From Deltaproteobacteria bacterium (GTDB taxonomy: Bacteria; Myxococcota_A; UBA796; SXON01): a stretch of 64,000 nucleotides of DNA. The DNA lies in assembly GCA_947490345.1 (NCBI GenBank), contig CANLGL010000016.1, positions 1 to 64,000 on the forward strand, written 5' to 3'. Under the pieces are notes generated by a model. It saw nothing but the letters and a program-made list of their open reading frames with translations, searched no databases and was not told the DNA's origin. A program made the translations under genes and the position numbers. The stretch's first letter is position 1. Every line of letters begins with the position of its first letter. Shown in pieces: positions 49,484-56,969 of the stretch.

Positions 49484-50317
49484 GTGACGCCCGCGCGCTA
49501 CGGCACGGTCCTCGCACCCGGGAAGCTGGTGCTAGTGGGAGAGTACGCCGTGCTCGACGGGGGGGCGGCCGTGGTTGCGGCCATCGACCGGGGGATTCGC
49601 TGTGTGGTCGGCGAGGGCGATAGCATCACGACGCCGGGCGACGATCGTTTCGTCCGCGCCGCGCTCGCGGGGGCGCCGGCCGCTGCGTATTCATTCTCGG
49701 ACGCGCGACCGGTGCCGGGGCTGGCGACGAAAGCGGGCTTCGGCGGGAGCGCCGCCGCCACGGTCGCTGCAGTCGTGGCGCGGGGGGGGGCGATGGCAGA
49801 CGCGCTCGCGGTTCACCGGGCGGTCCAGGGGGGCGGCAGCGGAATCGACGTGCGAGCGTCGTGGATGGGGGGTGTTCGAACCGAGGGCGGCGTGGCGGTC
49901 CGCGCGCCCGCGCTGATCGCGATCTGGTCGGGACGCTCGGCCAGCACTGGGCCGCGGGTGGAGCGCTACCGGGCGTGGGCGGACGACGGGGCTCGCGCCC
50001 GATTCCTGAGTCGCTCCGCGGGCGCAGTGGCGGCCTTCGACAGGGATCCCGTTGCGGCCATCCGGGAGGCCTACGCCAACCTGTGCGAAATGGCGGCCGC
50101 GGCTGGGCTCGACTACGACCTGCCGACGTTCCGGCGCATCGCTGCCCTCGCGGATGCGCACGGGGGAGCGGCCAAGCCGAGCGGCGCGGGGGGGGGTGAC
50201 GTGGCGGTGGGGGTGTTTCCTGATGCCGAGGCGGCCGCCGGGTTCGGGGGGGCTTGCGAGGCGGAGGGGTTTGTGGCGATCGAGGTCGGTGTCGCGACGG
50301 CGGCGGGGTGGGTGTAG
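49484..50317 (+). CDS. mvaK2: GHMP kinase, probable phosphomevalonate kinase
   Basis: The 277-residue GHMP kinase has YGTVLAPGKLVLVGEYAVLDGG (5-26), the ATP loop GLATKAGFGGSAAATVAAVV, GGGSGIDVRASWMGG and the C-terminal AKPSGAGGGDVAVGVFP. Position between mvaD and fni and the GEYAVL motif fit phosphomevalonate kinase, which makes mevalonate diphosphate. The ATP loop has FGGSAAA where many members have GLGSSAA. It is shorter than staphylococcal MvaK2 (about 358). Its last 19 codons and stop are an exact match to a second copy at 50640-50699, so its 3' end has been duplicated. Confidence 0.85.
   Translation: MTPARYGTVLAPGKLVLVGEYAVLDGGAAVVAAIDRGIRCVVGEGDSITTPGDDRFVRAALAGAPAAAYSFSDARPVPGLATKAGFGGSAAATVAAVVARGGAMADALAVHRAVQGGGSGIDVRASWMGGVRTEGGVAVRAPALIAIWSGRSASTGPRVERYRAWADDGARARFLSRSAGAVAAFDRDPVAAIREAYANLCEMAAAAGLDYDLPTFRRIAALADAHGGAAKPSGAGGGDVAVGVFPDAEAAAGFGGACEAEGFVAIEVGVATAAGWV
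50258..50317 (+). repeat. Copy 1 of a 60-bp exact direct repeat (3' end of mvaK2)
   Basis: The last 60 bases of the mvaK2-like gene, including its TAG, are repeated without a mismatch at 50640-50699. Start-to-start distance is 382 bases. The base before each copy (C, T) and the base after (G, C) differ, so the identity is exactly 60. The repeat ends precisely at the stop codon. Confidence 0.97.
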
Positions 50318-50639
50318 GTGGGGTCGGCGGACGGACAAGGGGCCGGGGCCGCGCCACGATGCCCGGGCGCAACGCGATTGCCCGGGGCAGCGGCAGAGGT
50401 GCAGGGTGGAGCCGAGAGTCCCTGAAAAGCAGGTGGGCGCGTGCTCACAGCGGCGGCCGGCTACTCCCGTAGCCCCGGGGTGGGCGGGGTTCGAGTCCGA
50501 GGAACGGCAAGCGCAGGCCGGCGACCTCCCGCTCGACCATTCCGGCCCGCGCGTCGTCGAACGTCACGCCGTCAATCGCGGTGAGGATTCAGCGTCGGGG
50601 CGCTCACGTGGGCGGCCGGATCAACTTGCCGGGCATCGT
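50318..50639. other. 322-bp non-coding segment between the two 60-bp repeats
   Basis: No convincing gene is present: the open frames have shadow-like composition and no start with a ribosome site. It is GC-rich with several short palindromes (around 50340-50400 and 50455-50485) and contains GGGTTCGAGTCC at 50497-50508, which resembles a tRNA T-loop but lacks matching stems. It is not similar to mvaK2. It looks like a remnant or a small inserted unit. Confidence 0.6.
50427..50456 (+). repeat. Imperfect 30-nt repeat, left copy
   Basis: AAGCAGGTGG-N5-TGCTCACAG-N-GGCGG occurs here and at 51466-51495 with 25 of 30 positions equal. The two copies flank the Phd/VapC module and part of the 60-bp repeat unit, about 1.04 kb apart, in the same orientation. 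This could mark the borders of an acquired block or related remnants of one gene. Confidence 0.5.
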
Positions 50640-50699
50640 GAGGCGGAGGGGTTTGTGGCGATCGAGGTCGGTGTCGCGACGGCGGCGGGGTGGGTGTAG
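50640..50699 (+). repeat. Copy 2 of the 60-bp exact direct repeat
   Basis: Identical to 50258-50317 and again ending at TAG, but here not part of an intact mvaK2 gene. The preceding 322 bases are unrelated. A promoter for the toxin-antitoxin pair begins 6 bases after it. Confidence 0.97.
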
Positions 50700-50705
50700 C
50701 GAGGA

Positions 50706-50734
50706 TTGACGACCGCGTCCGTAATCACTATTCT
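50706..50734 (+). promoter_or_regulatory. Sigma-70 promoter of the toxin-antitoxin pair
   Basis: TTGACG (50706-50711) and TATTCT (50729-50734) are separated by exactly 17 bases, with good matches to both consensus boxes (5 of 6 and 4 of 6). The region is visibly more A/T-rich than its surroundings. The predicted start near 50741 lies about 12 bases before the antitoxin ATG. Autorepression by the antitoxin is usual in this family, but no clear operator palindrome was found. Confidence 0.65.
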
Positions 50735-50752
50735 AGTCCAATCGAGCTGACC

Positions 50753-51037
50753 ATGAAGACCGTTTCGGTGTCGGATCTGAAGGCACGGCTGTCGGAACAT
50801 CTCCGGCACGTCGCGGCCGGCGAGGACGTCGTGGTGACGGACCGCGGGGCACCCATCGCACGACTGACGGCCATCGAGCCCGATCATGTCCACGGTCTCG
50901 CCCGGCTCGCTGCCGAAGGGAAGGTCCGACTCCCGAGCGGCCCGCTCCCGGCGGGCTTCTGGTCCCGGGGGCGCATCGCCGACCCCATCGGCTCGCTGCG
51001 CGCCGCGATCATCGACGAGCGCGAGGACGGGCGGTGA
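50753..51037 (+). CDS. Phd/YefM-family antitoxin
   Basis: The 94-residue protein has an N-terminal DNA-binding Phd/YefM fold: MKTVSVSDLKARLSEHLRHV and GEDVVVTDRGAPIARLTAI (the classic vsv.elk..lse.l..v..Ge.v.VTdrGkPvA.L). The C-terminal half (about 48-94) would wrap the toxin; SRGRIADPIGSLRAAIIDER is the likely toxin-neutralising helix. The upstream ATG-less longer frame is discarded. It overlaps the toxin GTG by 4 bases (GTGA). It stands alone in a stretch that interrupts the mevalonate gene order. Confidence 0.9.
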   Translation: MKTVSVSDLKARLSEHLRHVAAGEDVVVTDRGAPIARLTAIEPDHVHGLARLAAEGKVRLPSGPLPAGFWSRGRIADPIGSLRAAIIDEREDGR

Positions 51038-51456
51038 TCTTCTGGGACAGCTCCGCGATCGTGCCCCTCCTCGTGGCGGAGCCGTGCTCGCGGGACGCGG
51101 CCGCGTTGGCGAAGACGGTGCCGGGCATGATCGTGTGGTGGGCCACGCCGGTGGAGGTGCTGTCGTCGCTCTCCCGCCGTGAGCGCGAGGCGGGCCCGGG
51201 CACCGCCGAGGCCGCGCGAGTGCTGCTCCGAGAACTCTCCCAGGCCTGGGCTGAGGTGCTGCCGAGCGAGGAGGCACGGACCGGGGCCGCGCGCCTGCTC
51301 CGCACTCACCCGTTGCGCGCGGCAGACGCGCTCCAGCTCGCGGCGGCGTTGACCTGGGCCGAGCGCCGCCCGGACGGGCATCGTTTCGCGACCTTGGACA
51401 CCCGCCTGGCGGAAGCCGCCCGACGGGAGGGCTTCGAGATCATGCTGTCTGGGTGA
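51034..51456 (+). CDS. vapC: VapC-type PIN-domain toxin (RNase)
   Basis: The 140-residue PIN ribonuclease has the acidic residues of the active site: D5 in FWDSSAIVPLL, E41 in TPVEVLSSL, D98 in RAADALQLAAAL and D122 in FATLDTRLAEAA. Free of its antitoxin it would cleave tRNA or rRNA and stop growth. It starts at GTG 51034 overlapping the Phd/YefM-type gene, the usual hybrid Phd-VapC operon in many Myxococcota and actinobacteria. The frame ends in a stop that overlaps a short possible third gene. Confidence 0.92.
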   Translation: MIFWDSSAIVPLLVAEPCSRDAAALAKTVPGMIVWWATPVEVLSSLSRREREAGPGTAEAARVLLRELSQAWAEVLPSEEARTGAARLLRTHPLRAADALQLAAALTWAERRPDGHRFATLDTRLAEAARREGFEIMLSG

Positions 51457-51680
51457 GGCGCTGGGAAGCAGGTGGCGCCCTGCTCACAGAGGCGGTGCTG
51501 GTCGATGACGCCGAACGACGCATCGGTTTCGACGCCACCAGCTTCGACCACCTTGACCTCACCGGCGACGGCGTCGACGAACCCCTCCTCATCACCGACG
51601 GCGCCGACATCGGCATCATGGACGGGGCGAGCGTGTTTCCGTCGTCCGGCCAGCTAGTCGTACACCCGCGCACAATCTGA
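51453..51680 (+). pseudogene. FG-GAP-like gene fragment (75 codons)
   Basis: The frame starts at a GTG overlapping the toxin stop. It reads EAGGALLTEAVLVDDAERRI followed by DHLDLTGDGVDEPLLITDG, which resembles one FG-GAP/VCBS repeat (D.dgDG..D.....g), normally repeated many times in surface proteins. No signal peptide and no further repeats are present. It is most likely a remnant of a larger gene, or a small real gene coupled to the toxin. Its last 27 bases overlap the convergent lipoprotein gene. Confidence 0.4.
51466..51495 (+). repeat. Imperfect 30-nt repeat, right copy
   Basis: Partner of 50427-50456; mismatches are clustered in the five bases after AAGCAGGTGG and at one later position. 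It begins 10 bases after the toxin stop. In this copy it is translated as part of the FG-GAP-like frame (EAGGALLTEA). Confidence 0.5.
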
Positions 51681-51956
51681 AGGCGGGTCGGAGTACAGGT
51701 CACCACAACTCTCGGACTGCATCTTTTCGAGACAGTCCCGAGCCTCGTCCTCGTCGAAGTCGCTCCCACCGTCGATCGCATCGATCAGGTCTTCCTGATC
51801 GTCCGTGCACTCCTCCATGTCGGTGTCGTACTCCTCCTCAAAGTAGGCGAGCAGGCACTCCTGAAGCCGCGCACAGGCGATCGACGCGTACTGCTTGGGA
51901 AAGGTGTCTTCGTCCACGACCAGAAAACAACCCAAGAGGGAGACTAGGGCAAGCAT
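51654..51956 (-). CDS. Small Cys-rich acidic lipoprotein
   Basis: The 100-residue protein has lipobox LLGC (Cys10). The mature part has five further cysteines (IACARLQEC, EECTDDQED, ARDCLEKMQSESCGD, SDCARVYD) and many Asp/Glu residues. The pattern of a helix with CARLQEC followed by acidic segments and a C-terminal Cys resembles the small disulfide-bonded myxobacterial lipoproteins that I know only as hypotheticals. No function can be given. It lies head-to-head with fni, 58 bases apart. Confidence 0.7.
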   Translation of the reverse strand: MLALVSLLGCFLVVDEDTFPKQYASIACARLQECLLAYFEEEYDTDMEECTDDQEDLIDAIDGGSDFDEDEARDCLEKMQSESCGDLYSDPPSDCARVYD

Positions 51957-52014
51957 CGGACACCTCTGCCGCGAGGCTAACCCGCACGCCCAGACCCCGG
52001 GTTAGCTCCCCCCG

Positions 52015-53076
52015 ATGCCGGCCCCGCACGACATCTCCGCCCGCAAGGCCGACCACCTCGCGTTGTGCACCGACGGCGACGTTGGCTTCGTCGGCAAGAC
52101 CGCGCTGTGGGACGAGCTCGACTTCGTTCACGACGCTCTCCCCGAGCTGGCGGTAGCCGAGCTCGACCTGGGGGTCGACTGGCTGGGCAAGCGGCTGGCC
52201 GCGCCCTTGGTGATCGCCGCGATGACCGGCGGCACCGAACGCGCGGAGGCGGTCAACCGCGACCTCGCATCGGCCGCGCAGGCGCACGGCCTCGGCTTCT
52301 GTTTCGGCTCCCAACGGCCGCTGCTCAGCCGCGGCATCGAGGTCGGCTACCGCGTCCGCGACGTCGCTCCTACCGCGCTGATCGTGGGAAACATCGGCGT
52401 CGTCCAAGCGGGTTCGGTCACGACTGAACGCTTGCGGGAGTTGGTGCAGTTCTCGCGCGCCGACGCGCTCGCCATCCACCTGAACCCCGGCCAGGAGATG
52501 GCCCAACCGGAAGGCGATCGTGACTTTCGAGGCGGCCTCGACACCATTCGGCGCGTCGTCGCCGAGCTGGGGCTTCCGGTCCTGGTCAAGGAGACCGGCT
52601 GTGGTCTCTCGCGACAGGTGGGGGAGCGACTCGTCGCCGCTGGGGTGCGCTGGCTCGACACGGGAGGTGCCGGTGGCACGTCCTGGATCGCGGTGGAGAT
52701 GCACCGTGCGGACGCTGACTCGCGAGCCCCAGCCGAACGGTTCCGCGACTGGGGCATCCCCACCGCCGCCAGTGTGGCCGGGCTCGCCAGCCTCCCGGTG
52801 GCCGTGTGTGCGACCGGCGGCGTGGCCAATGGCTTGGACGCGGCCAAGGCGTTGGCGCTCGGGGCAGCGTGCGTCGGCGTGGCCCGGCCCCTGCTGCAGG
52901 CGCAGGCGCAGGGGGCGACCGCCCTCGATCACGCGATCGTGACGCTGCTGGCGGAGTTGAAAATGGCCATGGTGCTGGTGGGCGCCAAGAACGTCGCGGC
53001 GCTGCGCGCGGTGCCGCTCATCGCGGGACCAACCCTGCTGCGATGGGCGCCGGCCCTGGCCGAACGACGCGGGTGA
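52015..53076 (+). CDS. fni: Type 2 isopentenyl-diphosphate delta-isomerase
   Basis: The 353-residue FMN enzyme interconverts IPP and DMAPP. Family signatures are RKADHLALC (entry), APLVIAAMTGGTERAEAVNR (FMN phosphate), GFCFGSQRPLL, HLNPGQEMAQPEGDRDFRG (Mg and substrate), LVKETGCGLSRQ, DTGGAGGTSW and GGVANGLDAAKALALGA. The length matches bacterial Fni. It completes the mevalonate cluster and would normally follow mvaK2; here 1.7 kb with the repeats, the toxin-antitoxin pair and a lipoprotein gene lie between. Confidence 0.96.
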   Translation: MPAPHDISARKADHLALCTDGDVGFVGKTALWDELDFVHDALPELAVAELDLGVDWLGKRLAAPLVIAAMTGGTERAEAVNRDLASAAQAHGLGFCFGSQRPLLSRGIEVGYRVRDVAPTALIVGNIGVVQAGSVTTERLRELVQFSRADALAIHLNPGQEMAQPEGDRDFRGGLDTIRRVVAELGLPVLVKETGCGLSRQVGERLVAAGVRWLDTGGAGGTSWIAVEMHRADADSRAPAERFRDWGIPTAASVAGLASLPVAVCATGGVANGLDAAKALALGAACVGVARPLLQAQAQGATALDHAIVTLLAELKMAMVLVGAKNVAALRAVPLIAGPTLLRWAPALAERRG

Positions 53077-53124
53077 TGCATCGGCCACGGGCCGGAGCCG
53101 GCGCCCCGAAATAAGCGCGCCACC

Positions 53125-55176
53125 ATGCGACCCACCCTGCCTGTGACCGTCTTCCTTCTGAGCTGCGCGCCCAAGGCCGCCCCCCCTGTGGAGGCTCCCC
53201 CGGCCCCGCCCGCGCCGCCGCCCGCCTGGTCCACGGACCTGCTCAGCTCCATGGACGGAAGCGTCGACCCCTGCGACGACTTCTACCAGTACGCCTGCGG
53301 GACCTGGCTGAAGGAGACGCCGCTCCCGGCCGACAAGCCCGCCTGGGGCCGGAGCTTCTCGACGATCCGCGAGAAGAACCTCGCCACCTTGCGCACCATC
53401 GTCGAGTCGTCCGCGGCCAATCCTGCCGCCAAGGACGCCGACTGGCAGAAGATGGGGGACACCTACAAGACCTGCATGGACGAACCCGCGGTCGAGGCCG
53501 CAGGCGTGGCGCCGCTGAAGCCTTGGCTCGGCGAGATCGACAAGATCAAGGACGTGAAGGGCTTTATGCGCACCAGCGGGAAGCTCTCGGCTTCCGGCGT
53601 GCGCTCCGTCGTGGACGCGTGGGTCGAAGGCGACTTCAAGGACCCCAGTCGCAACACGCTGTACCTGGGCGAGGGCGGCCTCTCCCTTCCTGACAAAGAC
53701 TACTACGTCCCCACGGACGACAAGGGCAAGGCCACGCTTGCCGCGTTCGAGGCCCACATTGCCCGGAGTCTGGTGCTGGCCGGTACCCCAGAGCCCCAGG
53801 CCAAGGCCGATGCCACCGCCGTGCTCGCCTTTGAAACCAAGCTGGCGGATGCGTGGACGCCGAAGGCTGAGCTGCGCGATCCGGTCAAGAGCTACAACCG
53901 AGTCGATCGGGCGGGCCTGGTGAAGCTCACCCCCAAGCTTGACTGGATCGGGTGGCTCGACGGCGCCGGGGCTGGGAAGGCCCAGGAGATCTCGGTCGAC
54001 GCGCCCGCAACGTTCCAGAAGTTTCAGACCGTCATCATGGGCACGCCCATCGCCCACCTGCGGGCGTGGCTGCGCTTCCAAGCCATCCATGCGATGGCGC
54101 CAAGCCTGAACAAGGCGGTGTTCGACGAGGACTTCGGATTCTTCCAGGCGGCGCTCCTCGGCCGCAAGCAGCCCGAGGACCGCTGGAAGCGTTGCCTGGG
54201 CACGGTCAATACGGTCGTCGGCGAGGTGGCGGGTCGCTACTACGTCGAAGCCGCCTTCCCCGGAGAGAGTAAGGCCGTCGCAAGCGGAATGCTCGACGAC
54301 ATCCAGAAGGCCTTCGTGACGGGACTCCCCAACCTGGCGTGGATGGACGACCAGACCCGCGAACGTGCGCGGGAGAAGTCGGCGAAGATGAGCAAGAAGA
54401 TCGGCTACCCTGATGCGTGGCGCGACTATTCTGGCCTCACGATCGCGCCGGCGGGATTCGCCGGGAACGTCGTGGCGGGGACCGAGTTCGAGCACAAGCG
54501 GAACATGGCCAAGCTCGGCAAGCCCGTCGATCGGGGCGAGTGGTACATGACGCCTCAGGCCGTCAACGCCTATTACAACCCCCTGAACAACGAGTTTGCC
54601 TACCCCGCGGGCATTCTCCAGGCGCCGTTCTTCGACCGCACCTTCCCCAGCGCACGAAACTACGGCGCCATCGGCGCGGTGATGGGACACGAGCTGAGCC
54701 ACGGCTTCGATGACCAGGGCCGCAAGTTCGACGGCGACGGCAAGCTCTCCGAGTGGTGGGCGCCCGAGGTCAGCGCCCGCTTCGAGACCCAGGCCGCCTG
54801 CGTCAAAGCACAGTTCGACAACTTCGCCATTGCCGACGGCACCCACGTCAAGGGCGACCTGACACTCGGGGAAAACATCGGCGATCTGGGCGGCGTCCGG
54901 ACCGCCTACCGGGCGTTTCGGAGCACCAGCGGTGCCGCCGAGCCCTCCGGCATCGCCGGGATGACGATGGATCAGGTCTTCTTCGTGGCCTACGCCCAGA
55001 ACTGGTGCACGGTGAGCTCGCCCGAGTACGAAAAGATGATCGTCGCGAGCAATCCCCACAGCCCCAATCAATTCCGGGTGACGGGCCCCCTCCAGAACCT
55101 GCCCGAGTTCCACACGACGTTCAACTGCCAGGCCGGCGCGAAGATGCGACCCGCCAACGCGTGCGAGGTCTGGTAG
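53125..55176 (+). CDS. M13-family (neprilysin-like) zinc metallopeptidase lipoprotein
   Basis: The 683-residue protein has a lipoprotein signal (MRPTLPVTVFLLSC, Cys14), a Pro/Ala linker and the full M13 fold: DPCDDFYQYACGTWL at the start, NAYYNPLNNEFAYPAGILQAP (substrate-binding NAxY/FxP), VMGHELSHGFDDQGRKFD (HExxH zinc motif), GENIGDLGGV (third ligand ExxxD), and C-terminal CxxW (NACEVW). All catalytic residues are intact. It would cut oligopeptides on the cell surface or in the periplasm, fitting the nearby peptide importer. It is monocistronic and convergent with the next gene. Confidence 0.95.
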   Translation: MRPTLPVTVFLLSCAPKAAPPVEAPPAPPAPPPAWSTDLLSSMDGSVDPCDDFYQYACGTWLKETPLPADKPAWGRSFSTIREKNLATLRTIVESSAANPAAKDADWQKMGDTYKTCMDEPAVEAAGVAPLKPWLGEIDKIKDVKGFMRTSGKLSASGVRSVVDAWVEGDFKDPSRNTLYLGEGGLSLPDKDYYVPTDDKGKATLAAFEAHIARSLVLAGTPEPQAKADATAVLAFETKLADAWTPKAELRDPVKSYNRVDRAGLVKLTPKLDWIGWLDGAGAGKAQEISVDAPATFQKFQTVIMGTPIAHLRAWLRFQAIHAMAPSLNKAVFDEDFGFFQAALLGRKQPEDRWKRCLGTVNTVVGEVAGRYYVEAAFPGESKAVASGMLDDIQKAFVTGLPNLAWMDDQTRERAREKSAKMSKKIGYPDAWRDYSGLTIAPAGFAGNVVAGTEFEHKRNMAKLGKPVDRGEWYMTPQAVNAYYNPLNNEFAYPAGILQAPFFDRTFPSARNYGAIGAVMGHELSHGFDDQGRKFDGDGKLSEWWAPEVSARFETQAACVKAQFDNFAIADGTHVKGDLTLGENIGDLGGVRTAYRAFRSTSGAAEPSGIAGMTMDQVFFVAYAQNWCTVSSPEYEKMIVASNPHSPNQFRVTGPLQNLPEFHTTFNCQAGAKMRPANACEVW

Positions 55177-55182
55177 CGGGGC

Positions 55183-56472
55183 TCAACCGCTCCGGCGCCG
55201 CCGGAGCGTCAGCACGGCGAACAGCACCACCAGCGCCGTGGGCCCACTCGCGCCCGACGCGGCACATCCGCAGTCGCCGCTGCTGGTGACGGAGCCGTCG
55301 TCGGTGTCGGGGGTCGGACAGTCGACCCACAACGCCGGATCCATGTCGTCGCAATCGAAGGCCAGGACGTAGCCGTCGAGGTCCTGATCGTCGTCGTTGC
55401 CATCGCAGTTCTGGTCGACCCCGTCGTACCAGACCTCCGCCTGACCGGTCCAGACGCCCACGTCCGCGTCGTCGCAGTCGCGGCCACCCGCCGCAGTCGC
55501 GTACTCGCCGTCGCCATCCACATCGGCGAGATCGCCGCCCGTGCAGTCCTGATCGACGCCATCGTAAGGGACGTCCGTGGCGCCTGGGAGCACGCCAGGA
55601 CGCAGATCATCACAGTCCGCCCCGCCGCACGCCTCGGCCATCGCGCCGTCCGCATCGCCGTCGCAACAGGCCTCGGCCGCGACATCCTGGAAGTTGTCGA
55701 CCGCGTCCGCAACGTTGCCGTCCACGGCGACCACGACGCGGAAGGCCATCGCTTCGCCTACGCCCAGGGCCTCCGGCGCCGTCCATCGAAACGCCATCGC
55801 GTCGTCGCCGCTCGCTCCCGCGGGATCGACCAATCCGACGTCGACGTCCGAGGTGCCCTGCCACGCGCTGTAGAAGCCCAACGCCAGCGCATCGGGCGTG
55901 CAAGCGCCGAAACCGAACGCGACGCCGCTGTCGGGCCCCAGCGCCTGCACCCAGTCCTCGACGCCGTCCCCGTCAAGGTCCTCGACCGAGTTCAGCGTGT
56001 TGTAGTTTCCCGAAAAGGCGGTGTCTTGGTCCGGGTCCACCGCAAACAGGATCCGCAGGTCCTCGACCGGCGCGAACGAGAGGTTGCTCACCGAATACGT
56101 GACCACCAACGCGAGCTCTGCCTCATCGAAGCTCTCGCTGCGCACGATCTCCAACTCGCCAGTCCGGTAGGTCCACGCCATCGCGAGGGCGGTGCCCGAC
56201 GACCGGTCCTCGCTTCCTTGAACGATCAGGTTGTTCCCCACCGAAGAGCCCACGGCAAAGCTCTGGGACTCGCCATCCGAAACGTATCCGATACTGCTGA
56301 CCTGGTAGACGTCGCCCGCGTAGAAAAGCTCCACCGCAGTGCCGTCGAGCGTGGCCTTGAGGCCCACCCCGGTGGCGCTGTCGCTCCAAGCGCCGGTGCT
56401 CCCGTAGTGCAACTCAAGCAGGTCACCGACGAGGGAGGAGGCCGAGGCGAGCGAGACCGCGAGGATGAACAT
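55183..56472 (-). CDS. Secreted MopE-like metal-binding-motif protein with MYXO-CTERM-like tail
   Basis: From ATG 56472 the protein has 429 residues: signal peptide (MFILAVSLASASSLVG), a beta-rich N-terminal domain (about 20-275), then three to four Asp-rich repeats of the MopE type (CDGDADG, DCDDLRPGVLPGATDVPYDG with VDQDC, DCDDADVGV with WYDGVDQNCDGNDDD). The tail is SGDCGCAASG, then a hydrophobic segment and LRRRRSG, the MYXO-CTERM pattern with a CGC core, for surface sorting. The Asp-rich repeats probably bind Ca2+. A longer N-terminus of 14 residues is open but does not fit a signal peptide. Confidence 0.88.
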   Translation of the reverse strand: MFILAVSLASASSLVGDLLELHYGSTGAWSDSATGVGLKATLDGTAVELFYAGDVYQVSSIGYVSDGESQSFAVGSSVGNNLIVQGSEDRSSGTALAMAWTYRTGELEIVRSESFDEAELALVVTYSVSNLSFAPVEDLRILFAVDPDQDTAFSGNYNTLNSVEDLDGDGVEDWVQALGPDSGVAFGFGACTPDALALGFYSAWQGTSDVDVGLVDPAGASGDDAMAFRWTAPEALGVGEAMAFRVVVAVDGNVADAVDNFQDVAAEACCDGDADGAMAEACGGADCDDLRPGVLPGATDVPYDGVDQDCTGGDLADVDGDGEYATAAGGRDCDDADVGVWTGQAEVWYDGVDQNCDGNDDDQDLDGYVLAFDCDDMDPALWVDCPTPDTDDGSVTSSGDCGCAASGASGPTALVVLFAVLTLRRRRSG

Positions 56473-56537
56473 CGGCCGAGTGTCGCACATCTTGGTGCGG
56501 ATCCTCAATTCCACGAGGGCCCGGCCGATGCGCGGCG

Positions 56538-56936
56538 GTGCTGTTGCTGTTCGCCATCGCCTGTGCTCCGAACGTGGCCACGCTGGGAATCTGCAGCCCG
56601 GTTGGGAGCTTCCTCTTGCCCCAACCGGATCACGTCGTCATGGACGCCGAGCACAACATCGAGGTCGCGGTCGCCTGCGCTGAGAGCGAGGTTGTGGCCG
56701 CAAACTGGGCCCGAGCGGACGGGTTGGCCGAGGGCGAGCTGATCCTGACTTGCGCGTCGACAGACGAGCTCCTTCACTGCACCGGCGAATTGCCGACCGA
56801 CACCCTTTTTGCGTGCTCCGGCGAGGCGGCGTGGTCGATCTTGCATTTGGTGACCAGTGACGACGCCGACTCCGGGACCAGTGGCGGGGATGAGCTGGAC
56901 GAGGTGGGCATCCCCTTCGCGGTCACGACGGACTGA
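56538..56936 (+). CDS. Small lipoprotein of unknown function
   Basis: From GTG 56538 the frame gives MLLLFAIAC (lipobox AIAC, Cys9) and a 132-residue protein. The mature part has an acidic strand-rich region (DHVVMDAEHNIEVAVACAES), three more cysteines (LTCAS, LHCTG, FACSG) and ends DADSGTSGGDELDEVGIP. The Cys spacing suggests two disulfides. I do not recognise a family. It is divergent from the MopE-like gene with 65 bases between the starts. Confidence 0.6.
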   Translation: MLLLFAIACAPNVATLGICSPVGSFLLPQPDHVVMDAEHNIEVAVACAESEVVAANWARADGLAEGELILTCASTDELLHCTGELPTDTLFACSGEAAWSILHLVTSDDADSGTSGGDELDEVGIPFAVTTD

Positions 56937-56969
56937 GGACGCGGAGGCGCCTGCGCAATAGGCGTCCTC

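Noticed and set aside
50490-50520. Possible tRNA near GGGTTCGAGTCC
   Set aside because: The T-loop-like string has no 5-bp T-stem, and no acceptor, D or anticodon stems can be formed around it.
50258-50699. Diversity-generating retroelement (template and variable repeats at a gene end)
   Set aside because: The two copies are identical with no adenine-specific changes, and no reverse transcriptase gene is in the window.
51838-55113. 1091-codon open frame on the minus strand
   Set aside because: It is the antisense of fni and the M13 peptidase, both of which have complete family motifs; its composition is that of a shadow frame.
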